51,578 nt of DNA from Phocaeicola coprophilus (GTDB taxonomy: Bacteria > Bacteroidota > Bacteroidia > Bacteroidales > Bacteroidaceae). A program made the translations under genes and the position numbers. The stretch lies in the NCBI GenBank assembly GCA_016900015.1, contig JACJJM010000026.1, positions 1 to 51,578 of the forward strand, read 5' to 3'. Below the pieces are notes generated by a model, which did not search any database, was not told where the DNA came from, and saw only the letters and a program-made list of their open reading frames with translations. This document shows, piece by piece, positions 37,301-43,856 of this stretch (position 1 is its first letter; the number at the start of each line of letters is the position of its first letter).

Positions 37301-37491
37301 CCGTCGACCACGGTTCCCGTGACTTTCTTTGATTGATTAACTTCTTGTAAATCAGTCAGATTACACCTCCCCGCAGCTTCAACAGCCATTGGAAGAGCAA
37401 AGGACATCATGGTAGCACACAAGCCTCCTACAAGGAATCTACGGCTCGTCAGTGCAGCCGCACTGTGCTTTAGTTGTTGTCGTTTGTTCAT
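34339..37491 (-). CDS. SusC/RagA-family TonB-linked outer-membrane protein
   Basis: TonB-dependent nutrient transporter of 1050 residues. The N-terminal signal region ends near residue 40 (PMAVEAA). A CarboxypepD_reg-like domain follows at about 55-135 (VTGTVVDGAGEPLIGVSV), then the TonB box and SusC signature (LDEVVVIGYGTMKKRDLTG), the plug (to about 270, with IESIEVLKDASSTAIYG), and the barrel ending FIFGINLDF. There is no STN domain, so it should not signal to an ECF/anti-sigma pair. It is transcribed against the flanking arginine and proline genes, with only the susD-like gene as partner. Confidence 0.95.
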   Translation of the reverse strand: MNKRQQLKHSAAALTSRRFLVGGLCATMMSFALPMAVEAAGRCNLTDLQEVNQSKKVTGTVVDGAGEPLIGVSVQVKGTQIGAITDFDGKFSIDAPANATLVVSYVGFKTQEVKVGNQSVLAIRLEDDNQLLDEVVVIGYGTMKKRDLTGSITSVKAEDIVRSPASNAMEALQGQVPGLDITRNSGSATSGVTINIRGQRSLSDVEDEFQNNIANQPLFIVDGMQGVNFADIAPSDIESIEVLKDASSTAIYGSQGANGVIIITTKKGKAGKPRVSYNGYIGVNGWPQYPDMLMGEDYMNVRRESYRTAGQWSSTADDASIFTPNEWEAIQNGDWTNWVDEVFHNGIVQNHQVTASGGTDRTTALLSAGFYQEQGSFEGDNMRKYNLRLNVEHKLSDIFKIGANSQITHYNQNERADNVLWRAATNAPLGKAYDENGNVNLYPLGQSGQVNPLADEAENAAKHHVLQTNILANGYLEVTPIEGLNFRSSVGINYTFYRNQDFEAANSIDRAGAYATSRSEVNSWEKSFVNWDNVINYNKTFGDHTIGATALTSYTQSILTGVTAAGEGQLLDSFLYHNLGANTQSTYEIGSQYKKHTTFSYALRANYSYKGRYMITVSNRWDGDSRLAEGNKWKAFPSVALAWRASDEKFLRDVEWLSNLKVRLSWGMTGNSGISEYGTMSGMTPYSNSAFQDAGYTYYMFNEYMGNPNVGWEISKTWDLGFDLGFLDNRISATIDLYKTNTSDLLLPRDLPPTLGATNNTSFKMYQNIGATMNKGIEVSVNTVNFDTKDFGWNTAITFAANHEEITDLIDGTDIMPSTNPETESLLIGRPLHSFYNYVNQGIWQESEREEAATYFKDANKTQPFEPGDFKLKDLNGDNVIDPTNDRTYIGSTSPKWTAGFNNNFRYKNFDLNVYLIARWGQYIDYQMGGAYDPQGRSNFPAHFNYWTPENPSNDFPRPNQTEYYNYIGYQTTQYVDGSYWKIKTISLGYTVPESFAGKLGISRLRFYLTANNVFSKARNHLIQDYDAERGGEATAPLQRQFIFGINLDF

Positions 37492-37960
37492 GATTTTTTA
37501 AGGTTTATAGATAGTGATAGTGTTTTTCATATGAAAAGCGCGATAAAATTAGTGAGAAAAGACTAAGTTTAACCACAAAGGTTATATTTTTTCATTCACT
37601 TATAACATACTTTAATATTTACAACTCAAAAAGCAATCTTTCTGACACGCTTTATATATAATAAGGTATAGGAACGCATCCATGCCATATTTCTTCCTCA
37701 CAAGCTTCCTCTTCCGTTTTCCCCAGGCACATCCCACTGCGACGCGCCTCTGACAACATCAGGCGAAAGACATGACTTGTACACATTTTTTTCGCCTCCT
37801 GACATCTACGTCCCGTAGAAGCTTCCTTCATGTCCCCGACAGCCCAATCCCTCAGCCCGGATTTCTGCAAGCTGGGAACCCGCAGCAAACAAACCGCTAA
37901 CAATAAACACTTTACCACGCCAGGATTTCCCATTCTTTCCCGTCCGGGAGCGGAGTAAAG

Positions 37961-38026
37961 GGTAGCCGACCACGGAAAGGAAGGTAGCCGACAGCGGAAA
38001 GGAGGGCCGGCAAGCACGGAAAGGAA
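37961..38026. repeat. Tandem 22-base repeats, copy C (GAAAGG family)
   Basis: Three direct units of 22 bases at 37961, 37983 and 38005; the first is GGTAGCCGACCACGGAAAGG plus AA. GAAAGG recurs at 37975, 37997 and 38019. The last two units align with the minus strand of copy B with the same 22-base spacing between cores. Unlike copies A and B there is no long inverted repeat. Confidence 0.75.
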
Positions 38027-38206
38027 GGCTGGCGCGGACCGAAATCAAGACTACACCTGACGAAGAGGAACGACGAGGGGAAAAACACGGTCCGGGAATT
38101 TTAATTGTAAACAATATTCCAAGCACCTACTTTGTCCGGTCACAAGCGGAAACTCCTTTTTCCGGTAAGAATGTCACAGACACAAGCAGAATCTTCAAGG
38201 AAAAAA

Positions 38207-38238
38207 TTTCTTTATGACACGTATCTTTCATAACTTTG
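38207..38238 (+). promoter_or_regulatory. Promoter of proC
   Basis: TAACTTTG at 38231-38238 matches the -7 consensus, with TTTC at 38207-38210 twenty bases upstream as the -33 element. Transcription would begin near 38245, about 27 bases before the proC ATG. Confidence 0.65.
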
Positions 38239-38271
38239 CTAGCAACGTATCACTTTAACCATACATACGAC

Positions 38272-39042
38272 ATGAGAATAGCAATCATAGGCGCAGGCAA
38301 CATGGGCGGTGCCATTGCATGCGGACTGGCCCAAGGCCACTTCACCGAGACGAGGGACATCATCGTCGCCAACCCTCACAACGAGAAACTGCAAAAGCTG
38401 CAAGCGCGCTTCCCGGACATCCAGGTGACAAACGACAACAAGGAAGCTGCCCGCGGCGCGGACATCATCATCGTCGCTGTGAAACCATGGAAAGTGAAGG
38501 AAGTGTTGAGCCCCATCCATCCGCAGCGGCCTCAAATCCTCGTGTCACTGGCTGCGGGCATCAGCATGGAACAGTTGGCCCAATACGTCGACCCGGAAAT
38601 GCCCATCTTCCGCATCATTCCCAACACAGCCATCGACGTGCGCGCCAGCATGACGCTCATCTGCGGACGAAACGCTTCTGACGAACAACGCCAGTTGCTG
38701 CTCGACATCTTCAACGGGATGGGACTGGCCATGATGCTGAAGGAGGAACAGCTCGAAGCTGCCACCGCCCTGTCGTCATGCGGCATCGCCTACGTGCTCA
38801 AATACGTACAGGCAGCCATGCAGGCAGGTATCGAGATGGGACTTTCCCCCCAAAACTCCATGCGCATGGTCGCACAGTCGCTCCACGGCGCAGCCGAAAT
38901 CTTGCTGAAAGGCGATACGCACCCCTCAGTCGAAATCGACAAGGTGACCACCCCCGGAGGCATCACCATCAAGGGGCTGAACGAGCTGGAACATGCCGGC
39001 TTCGCCTCGGCTGTCATCCGCGCCATGAAGGCCAGCCGCTGA
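38272..39042 (+). CDS. proC: Pyrroline-5-carboxylate reductase
   Basis: NAD(P)H-dependent reductase of 256 residues, last step of proline synthesis. The Rossmann motif IAIIGAGNMGGAIA starts at residue 3; the C-terminal signature is TTPGGITIKGLNELEHAG, including the family pattern TPGG. The ATG at 38272 follows the promoter closely; 38236 would start inside the promoter and is rejected. It heads a plus-strand unit with the XRE-cupin, acyl-CoA synthetase and DUF2007 genes. Confidence 0.96.
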   Translation: MRIAIIGAGNMGGAIACGLAQGHFTETRDIIVANPHNEKLQKLQARFPDIQVTNDNKEAARGADIIIVAVKPWKVKEVLSPIHPQRPQILVSLAAGISMEQLAQYVDPEMPIFRIIPNTAIDVRASMTLICGRNASDEQRQLLLDIFNGMGLAMMLKEEQLEAATALSSCGIAYVLKYVQAAMQAGIEMGLSPQNSMRMVAQSLHGAAEILLKGDTHPSVEIDKVTTPGGITIKGLNELEHAGFASAVIRAMKASR

Positions 39043-39047
39043 AAATG

Positions 39048-39078
39048 CTTCATTCATCATTCTTAATCCTTCATTAAA
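39048..39078 (+). repeat. TTCATT-rich repeat before the XRE-cupin gene
   Basis: Second copy of the repeat seen before argD, ending CCTTCATTAAA five bases before the ATG at 39084. It occupies nearly the whole 41-base proC to XRE spacer. Confidence 0.6.
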
Positions 39079-39083
39079 CCGAT

Positions 39084-39638
39084 ATGGCAGAACAAATCAA
39101 ACAAATCGCAGCACGATTGCGCGGCTTGCGCGAAGTGCTGGAACTCACAGAACAGGAAGTAGCCGACACCTGCCAACTCAGCGTGGAGGAATACCGCGAA
39201 ATCGAAGCCGGCACACGCGACCTCTCTGTGAGCACCTTGCAAAAAATCTCGCGCCACTACGGCATCGCACTTGACGTGCTCATGTTTGGCGAAGAACCCA
39301 AGATGAGTTCCTACTTCCTCACCCGTTCCGGTACGGGCATCTCCGTCGAGCGGCGCAAGGCTTACAAATACCAGGCACTGGCCTCGGGATTCCGCGGGCG
39401 CATCGCCGACCCGTTCATCGTCACCGTCGAGCCCAAACCGGAAGGCACTCCCGTGCAGTTCAATTCCCATCAGGGACAAGAGTTCAACATCGTCATCGAA
39501 GGACGCATGCTGCTCAACATCAACGGCAAAGAACTCATCCTAAACACCGGCGACAGCCTCTACTTCAATTCGGCCCTGCCCCACGGGATGCTTGCCCTCG
39601 ACGACAAACCTGTCAAATTTTTGGCTATAATCATGTAA
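39084..39638 (+). CDS. XRE-family regulator with C-terminal cupin domain
   Basis: A 184-residue transcription factor. Residues about 8-62 are a helix-turn-helix of the Cro/C1 type (LELTEQEVADTCQLSVEEYREIEAG, of which TEQEVADTCQLS is the turn region). Residues about 110-183 are a cupin barrel (GQEFNIVIEGRMLLNINGKE, GDSLYFNSALPHGM), which would bind a small effector. Lying nine bases before the acyl-CoA synthetase gene, it probably controls or senses that enzyme's substrate. This regulator-ligase pairing is seen in other Bacteroidetes. Confidence 0.9.
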   Translation: MAEQIKQIAARLRGLREVLELTEQEVADTCQLSVEEYREIEAGTRDLSVSTLQKISRHYGIALDVLMFGEEPKMSSYFLTRSGTGISVERRKAYKYQALASGFRGRIADPFIVTVEPKPEGTPVQFNSHQGQEFNIVIEGRMLLNINGKELILNTGDSLYFNSALPHGMLALDDKPVKFLAIIM

Positions 39639-39647
39639 CAAAATACA

Positions 39648-41309
39648 ATGGTAGAAAGATTTATCACACAGACGAGTTTCTCTTCGCAAGAAGACTTCAT
39701 CAAGAACTTCCACGTGCGTGTGCCGGAAAACTTCAACTTCGGATACGACGTCGTGGACGCATGGGCTGCAGAACAACCCGACAAGAAAGCCCTCCTCTGG
39801 ACCAACGACCGGGGAGAGCACCATCAATATACCTACGCCGAACTGAAAGAAATGACCGACCGCACGGCGTCCTACTTCCAAAGCCTGGGCATCGGACGGG
39901 GAGACATGGTGATGCTCATCCTGAAGCGTCACTATGAGTTCTGGTATGCCATCATCGCCCTCCACAAGCTGGGCGCCGTCGCCATCCCGGCCACCCACCT
40001 GCTGACGAAAAAGGACATCGTCTACCGCTGCAACGCGGCAAGCATCAAGATGATTGTCGCCTCAGGCGACGACATCGTGCTGGGACACATCATCGACGCC
40101 ATGCCCGAATCGCCCACGGTCGAACGCCTCGTGAGCACCGGACCGCACATCCCCGAAGGATTCGAAGATTTCCATGCGGGCATCGACCACGCCGCGCCGT
40201 TCGTCCGCCCGGCCCATGTCAACACGAACGATGACATCTCCCTGATGTATTTCACCTCGGGCACCACGGGCGAGCCGAAAATGGTCGCTCATGACTTCAC
40301 CTACCCGCTGGGGCACATCACGACGGCCAGCTTCTGGCACAACCTGCATGAAGACAGCCTCCACCTCACCATCGCCGACACGGGATGGGGCAAGGCCGTG
40401 TGGGGCAAGCTCTACGGGCAAATGATTGCCGGCGCGAACATCTTCGTCTATGACCACGAGAAGTTCACTCCGGCCAATATCCTGGAGAAAATCCACGAAT
40501 ACCACATCACGTCACTTTGCGCACCGCCCACCATCTACCGCTTCCTCATCCGGGAAGACCTCACGAAGTATGACCTCTCGTCGCTGGAATACTGCACGAC
40601 GGCGGGCGAAGCACTCAACTCTGCCGTCTACGACACATTCAAGCGCCTGACGGGCATCCGCCTGATGGAAGGCTTCGGACAGACGGAGACCACACTCACG
40701 CTGGCCACCTTCCCCTGGATGGAACCGAAGCCCGGCAGCATGGGCGTCCCCAACCCGCAATACCACATCGGACTGCTCACTCCCGACGGACGTGAGGCCG
40801 AGGACGGCGAGCAAGGACAAATCGTCATCTTCACGGACAAAAGCAAACCTCTCGGACTCTTCAAGGAATATTACCGCAACCCTGAGCTGACACGCGAAGC
40901 CTGGCATGACGGCGTGTACTACACCGGCGACGTGGCCTGGCGCGACGAAGACGGCTACTATTGGTTCGTGGGCCGCGCCGACGATGTCATCAAGAGTTCC
41001 GGCTACCGCATCGGCCCGTTCGAAGTGGAGAGCGCGCTGATGACCCATCCGGCTGTGGTGGAATGTGCCATCACGGGCGTGCCTGACGAAATCCGCGGAC
41101 AAGTGGTCAAGGCGACCATCGTGCTGGCCCGCGACTACAAGGAGAAGGCGGGCGAAGCACTCATCAAGGAGTTGCAGGACCACGTGAAACGCGTGACCGC
41201 TCCCTACAAATATCCGCGCGTCATCGAGTTCGTCGACGAGCTGCCCAAGACCATCAGCGGCAAGATACGCCGCGTGGAAATACGACAAAATCATAATCCC
41301 CATAAATAA
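39648..41309 (+). CDS. Acyl-CoA synthetase, AMP-forming
   Basis: ANL-superfamily ligase of 553 residues that activates a carboxylic acid as acyl-AMP and transfers it to CoA. Core motifs are present: P-loop YFTSGTTGEPKMVAH (about residues 206-220), GFGQTE, YYTGDVAWRDEDGYYWFVGR, and the catalytic Lys in PKTISGKIRR near the end. The overall pattern resembles medium-chain or aryl acid ligases, but the substrate is not determined. It is co-transcribed with the XRE-cupin regulator. Confidence 0.93.
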   Translation: MVERFITQTSFSSQEDFIKNFHVRVPENFNFGYDVVDAWAAEQPDKKALLWTNDRGEHHQYTYAELKEMTDRTASYFQSLGIGRGDMVMLILKRHYEFWYAIIALHKLGAVAIPATHLLTKKDIVYRCNAASIKMIVASGDDIVLGHIIDAMPESPTVERLVSTGPHIPEGFEDFHAGIDHAAPFVRPAHVNTNDDISLMYFTSGTTGEPKMVAHDFTYPLGHITTASFWHNLHEDSLHLTIADTGWGKAVWGKLYGQMIAGANIFVYDHEKFTPANILEKIHEYHITSLCAPPTIYRFLIREDLTKYDLSSLEYCTTAGEALNSAVYDTFKRLTGIRLMEGFGQTETTLTLATFPWMEPKPGSMGVPNPQYHIGLLTPDGREAEDGEQGQIVIFTDKSKPLGLFKEYYRNPELTREAWHDGVYYTGDVAWRDEDGYYWFVGRADDVIKSSGYRIGPFEVESALMTHPAVVECAITGVPDEIRGQVVKATIVLARDYKEKAGEALIKELQDHVKRVTAPYKYPRVIEFVDELPKTISGKIRRVEIRQNHNPHK

Positions 41310-41316
41310 TATCACT

Positions 41317-41565
41317 ATGGCAACAACGAAAGATTACGGCTCATTGGTCGAAGTATTCAGAGGCGACCTTTGGGAGGCAGAATTGGTAAAAGGCTTTTTG
41401 GCCGCTAACGGTGTGCAGTCCATGACGAAAGACGAAACAGTCGGGTTGGTGACCAGCCCGTACAACAACGGCGGACAAGGCGTAGTCGTCTTGGTGAACC
41501 ACGAAGAACAGGTGTTTGCCGAAAAAATCATCCGCGAGAACAGACCTCGCCTGAACAACCGCTAA
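41317..41565 (+). CDS. DUF2007 family small protein
   Basis: An 82-residue soluble protein of the DUF2007 family (putative signal-transducing protein). The fold-defining segments are LVEVFRGDLWEAELVKGFLAANGV (part of the ferredoxin-like core) and VVVLVNHEEQVFAEKII. It lies seven bases after the acyl-CoA synthetase gene and is followed by a strong terminator. Function is unknown. Confidence 0.85.
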   Translation: MATTKDYGSLVEVFRGDLWEAELVKGFLAANGVQSMTKDETVGLVTSPYNNGGQGVVVLVNHEEQVFAEKIIRENRPRLNNR

Positions 41566-41575
41566 AAGGCACATC

Positions 41576-41609
41576 GAGGGAACTGTCGCCACAATGCGAC
41601 AGTTCCCTC
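41576..41609 (+). terminator. Strong terminator after the proC-led unit
   Basis: GAGGGAACTGTCGC (41576-41589) pairs perfectly with 41596-41609 around a six-base loop, a 14-bp stem followed by TTTGC. The ECF sigma gene begins only 19 bases later, so the sigma gene would need read-through or an internal promoter. Confidence 0.8.
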
Positions 41610-41628
41610 TTTGCTATCCAATGACTTT

Positions 41629-42180
41629 ATGCTGAAAGAAGACGAGATTCGCACACTGAACCACCGCATCAAGCAGGGAGACATCGAAGCATTCCATACG
41701 CTCTACACCGAATGTTTCGAACAGCTCTGCACATACGCGTGCCGCTTCGTCTACGACCAGGAGGAGGCACAGGACATCGTGCAAGATTCCTTCTACGCGC
41801 TATGGACCAATCTCCGCTTCTACAACCCGGACTACAGTGTGCTCACCTACCTGACCCAAATCGTCAAGAACAACTGTTACAATTACCTCAACTCGCTCCG
41901 TATCCACGACGAACACCGTGATAAAATCATCGAAGCCCTGCTCTTCTCCGACCTGCACGACTCCGAACCGGACGAGGACATCCGACGCCGCCTCCACGAG
42001 GTGCTGGACGAACTGCCTGAGCGCGGGCGTGCCATCTTGCTGGCCCATGTGCTGGAGAAAAAGAAACTGAAAACCATCGCCGACGAAATGGGCATCGCCG
42101 AATCCACCGTCAAGACCCACCTGAAACGCGTCATGCAGGTGCTCCGCACCCGCCTCAGCTTCATTTTGATTGGGATGTAA
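41629..42180 (+). CDS. ECF-type RNA polymerase sigma factor
   Basis: A 183-residue sigma-70-family ECF factor. Region 2 lies at about residues 20-85 (CRFVYDQEEAQDIVQDSFYALW) and region 4 at about 120-175 (LPERGRAILLAHVLEKKKLKTIADEMGIAESTVKTHL, with the helix-turn-helix KTIADEMGIAESTVKTHL). The ATG at 41629 is used; an in-frame TTG at 41611 overlaps the upstream terminator. No FecR-type anti-sigma gene follows, and the nearest SusC protein lacks an STN domain, so the usual Bacteroidetes signalling trio is absent. Confidence 0.9.
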   Translation: MLKEDEIRTLNHRIKQGDIEAFHTLYTECFEQLCTYACRFVYDQEEAQDIVQDSFYALWTNLRFYNPDYSVLTYLTQIVKNNCYNYLNSLRIHDEHRDKIIEALLFSDLHDSEPDEDIRRRLHEVLDELPERGRAILLAHVLEKKKLKTIADEMGIAESTVKTHLKRVMQVLRTRLSFILIGM

Positions 42181-42226
42181 AACCAATCCACTCCCCCAAA
42201 AAAGCCCTACGGCCCCTCCAAACCCT

Positions 42227-42421
42227 TGCAGCCCCTCCCAAACCCTCCCCCGAAGGGAGGGCTTATTGACTTGATGCTTCTGTTTGGGGACATCTGCTTG
42301 CGGAAGCCTGTCGGAATACTCGTGTACCGGTACATCGGCTTGCGGAAACCTTTTGGAGAACCATCTCTCACACCATGCACAATAAGCCCTCCCTTCGGGG
42401 GAGGGTTTGGGAGGGGCTGCA
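42227..42421. repeat. Perfect 41-bp inverted repeat with G-rich arms
   Basis: Bases 42227-42267 are the exact reverse complement of 42381-42421. The right arm holds four G-runs (GGGGG, GGG, GGG, GGGG at about 42397-42415) with one- to three-base loops, a G-quadruplex motif; the left arm has the same on the other strand. Tandem partial copies of the GGTTTGGGAGGGGCTGCAGG unit continue to about 42450. The 113-base spacer repeats GCTTGCGGAA twice and contains the palindrome TGTACCGGTACA. This resembles the G/C-run intergenic repeats common in Bacteroidetes. Confidence 0.85.
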
Positions 42422-42710
42422 GGGGTTGGGAGGGGCTGCAGGGTTTGGGAGAAGAAATGGACTCCGCTCCTGCCCGGCCTTCAAGGTCTCCGTGGAACGA
42501 ATAAAAACCTTGACAGAGCGAAACGGAAAGAAAAGAGTCCACCGGACAGCATGATGGACACAGCCCAAACAAACGGAAGGGATGCCGACTTTCGTCTACG
42601 GAAGCCGGTGTCCCTTCATAGTTTTTACATATTCATACAGAAACCGCAAAGAAACAGGTCTTCGGATACACAAAAACGGCTGTTTGCTTAGCGAAAACAA
42701 CAAATATTCC

Positions 42711-42718
42711 TACATTTG
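42711..42718 (+). promoter_or_regulatory. -7 box of the proB-proA-argF' operon
   Basis: TACATTTG matches the consensus, 33 bases before the proB ATG at 42744. The nearest TTTG upstream (42683) is 24 bases away, longer than the usual 19-21, so the -33 element is weak. Confidence 0.5.
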
Positions 42719-42743
42719 CCTTACGCACCATCATCACACGACT

Positions 42744-43841
42744 ATGATTTGCAAGCAAGACGAAAACACACGGATAGCCGTCAAGGTGGGCAGCAATGTC
42801 CTGACACGGCCTGACGGCACGCTCGACGTGACCCGCATGTCGGCCCTCGTCGACCAGATAGCCGCATTGCGCAAGCAGGGCACGGAGGTGATTCTCATCT
42901 CCTCGGGCGCTGTCGCAGCCGGACGAAGCGAAGTGCATCCCGGCGGCAAGCTCAGCAGCGTGGAGGAACGCCAGCTCTACTCCGCCGTGGGACAAGCCAA
43001 GCTCATCAACCGCTACTATGAGCTCTTCCGCGAACATGGCATTGCCGTGGGCCAAGTGCTCACCACGAAAGAGAGCTTTGCCACGCGCCGCCACTACCTG
43101 AACCAGCGTGCCTGCATGGACGTGATGCTCCGCAGCGGCGTGTTGCCCATCGTGAACGAGAACGACACGATTTCGGTCACCGAACTGATGTTTACGGACA
43201 ACGACGAACTCTCCGGACTCATCGCCACGATGATGGATGTCGACTCGCTCATCATCCTGAGCAACATCGACGGCGTCTACACCGGACTGCCGTCTGACCC
43301 CGAAGCACGGCTGATAAGCGAGGTGAAGCCGGACGAGGACCTTTCGGCCTACATCCGTCGGGAAAAGTCCGGCTTGGGCCGAGGGGGCATGTCCACCAAG
43401 ACACGCATAGCCCGCAAGGTGGCATCGGAGGGAATCGCCGTGTGGATAGCCAACGGCAAACGGGAACACATCCTGACCGACCTCCTCTCCCGGGCATCCA
43501 TACCCTGCACGCGCTTCATCCCCTCGCCGGCAGCCACCTCAAGCATCAAAAAGTGGATAGCACACAGCAATGATTTCTGCAAGGGAGAAATACAAATCAA
43601 CGAGGAGACGACGCACCGCTTGACTGAGGGCCAAGTGGCCAGCATCCTTCCCCTGGGAATCGTCAGGCTCGAAGGTGACTTCGAAGAAGACGACCTGGTG
43701 TACATCACAGGATATGACGGCCGGCGCATCGGCATCGGCAAAGCAGACTGCGATGCCGGCACAGTCCGTGCCGAAATGGGTTGCCGGGGAAAGAAAGCCG
43801 TCGTGCACTACGACTTCCTCTACATCGAAAAAACATCTTAA
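42744..43841 (+). CDS. proB: Glutamate 5-kinase
   Basis: First enzyme of proline synthesis, 365 residues. The amino-acid-kinase domain covers about 1-255 (IAVKVGSNVLTRPDG, LISSGAVAAGR, NENDTISV), and a C-terminal PUA domain follows (about 275-360, TEGQVASILPLGIVRLEGDF). The start at 42744 (MICKQDENTR) is chosen because the longer frame from 42582 would cross the promoter. Leader length is about 18 bases. It is the first gene of proB-proA-argF'. Confidence 0.95.
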   Translation: MICKQDENTRIAVKVGSNVLTRPDGTLDVTRMSALVDQIAALRKQGTEVILISSGAVAAGRSEVHPGGKLSSVEERQLYSAVGQAKLINRYYELFREHGIAVGQVLTTKESFATRRHYLNQRACMDVMLRSGVLPIVNENDTISVTELMFTDNDELSGLIATMMDVDSLIILSNIDGVYTGLPSDPEARLISEVKPDEDLSAYIRREKSGLGRGGMSTKTRIARKVASEGIAVWIANGKREHILTDLLSRASIPCTRFIPSPAATSSIKKWIAHSNDFCKGEIQINEETTHRLTEGQVASILPLGIVRLEGDFEEDDLVYITGYDGRRIGIGKADCDAGTVRAEMGCRGKKAVVHYDFLYIEKTS

Positions 43842-43856
43842 AGACAGTATCTGACC

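Larger units (their letters stand above)
37492..38271. other. Intergenic region between susC-like gene and proC
   Basis: About 780 bases between divergent genes. It holds a weak minus-strand promoter for the susC-like gene (TAACCTTTG at 37576-37584, one base longer than TAnnTTTG), the tandem GAAAGG array at 37961-38026, and the proC promoter at 38207-38238. Minus-strand open frames over the array (106 and 121 codons) are repeat translations and not believed. A stretch at 37652-37669 resembles 19256-19276 near the TonB receptor. Confidence 0.5.
42181..42743. other. Intergenic region before proB
   Basis: About 560 bases holding the large inverted repeat at 42227-42421, further G-rich tandem copies to about 42450, and the proB -7 box at 42711. 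Open frames through the repeat are not believed. Confidence 0.5.

Noticed and set aside
37652-38126. Two overlapping minus-strand frames of 121 and 106 codons
   Set aside because: They translate the 22-base repeats and have no recognisable protein features.
41611-41628. Upstream TTG start for the ECF sigma factor
   Set aside because: It begins directly at the terminator's right arm, leaving no space for a ribosome-binding site; the ATG at 41629 is preferred.
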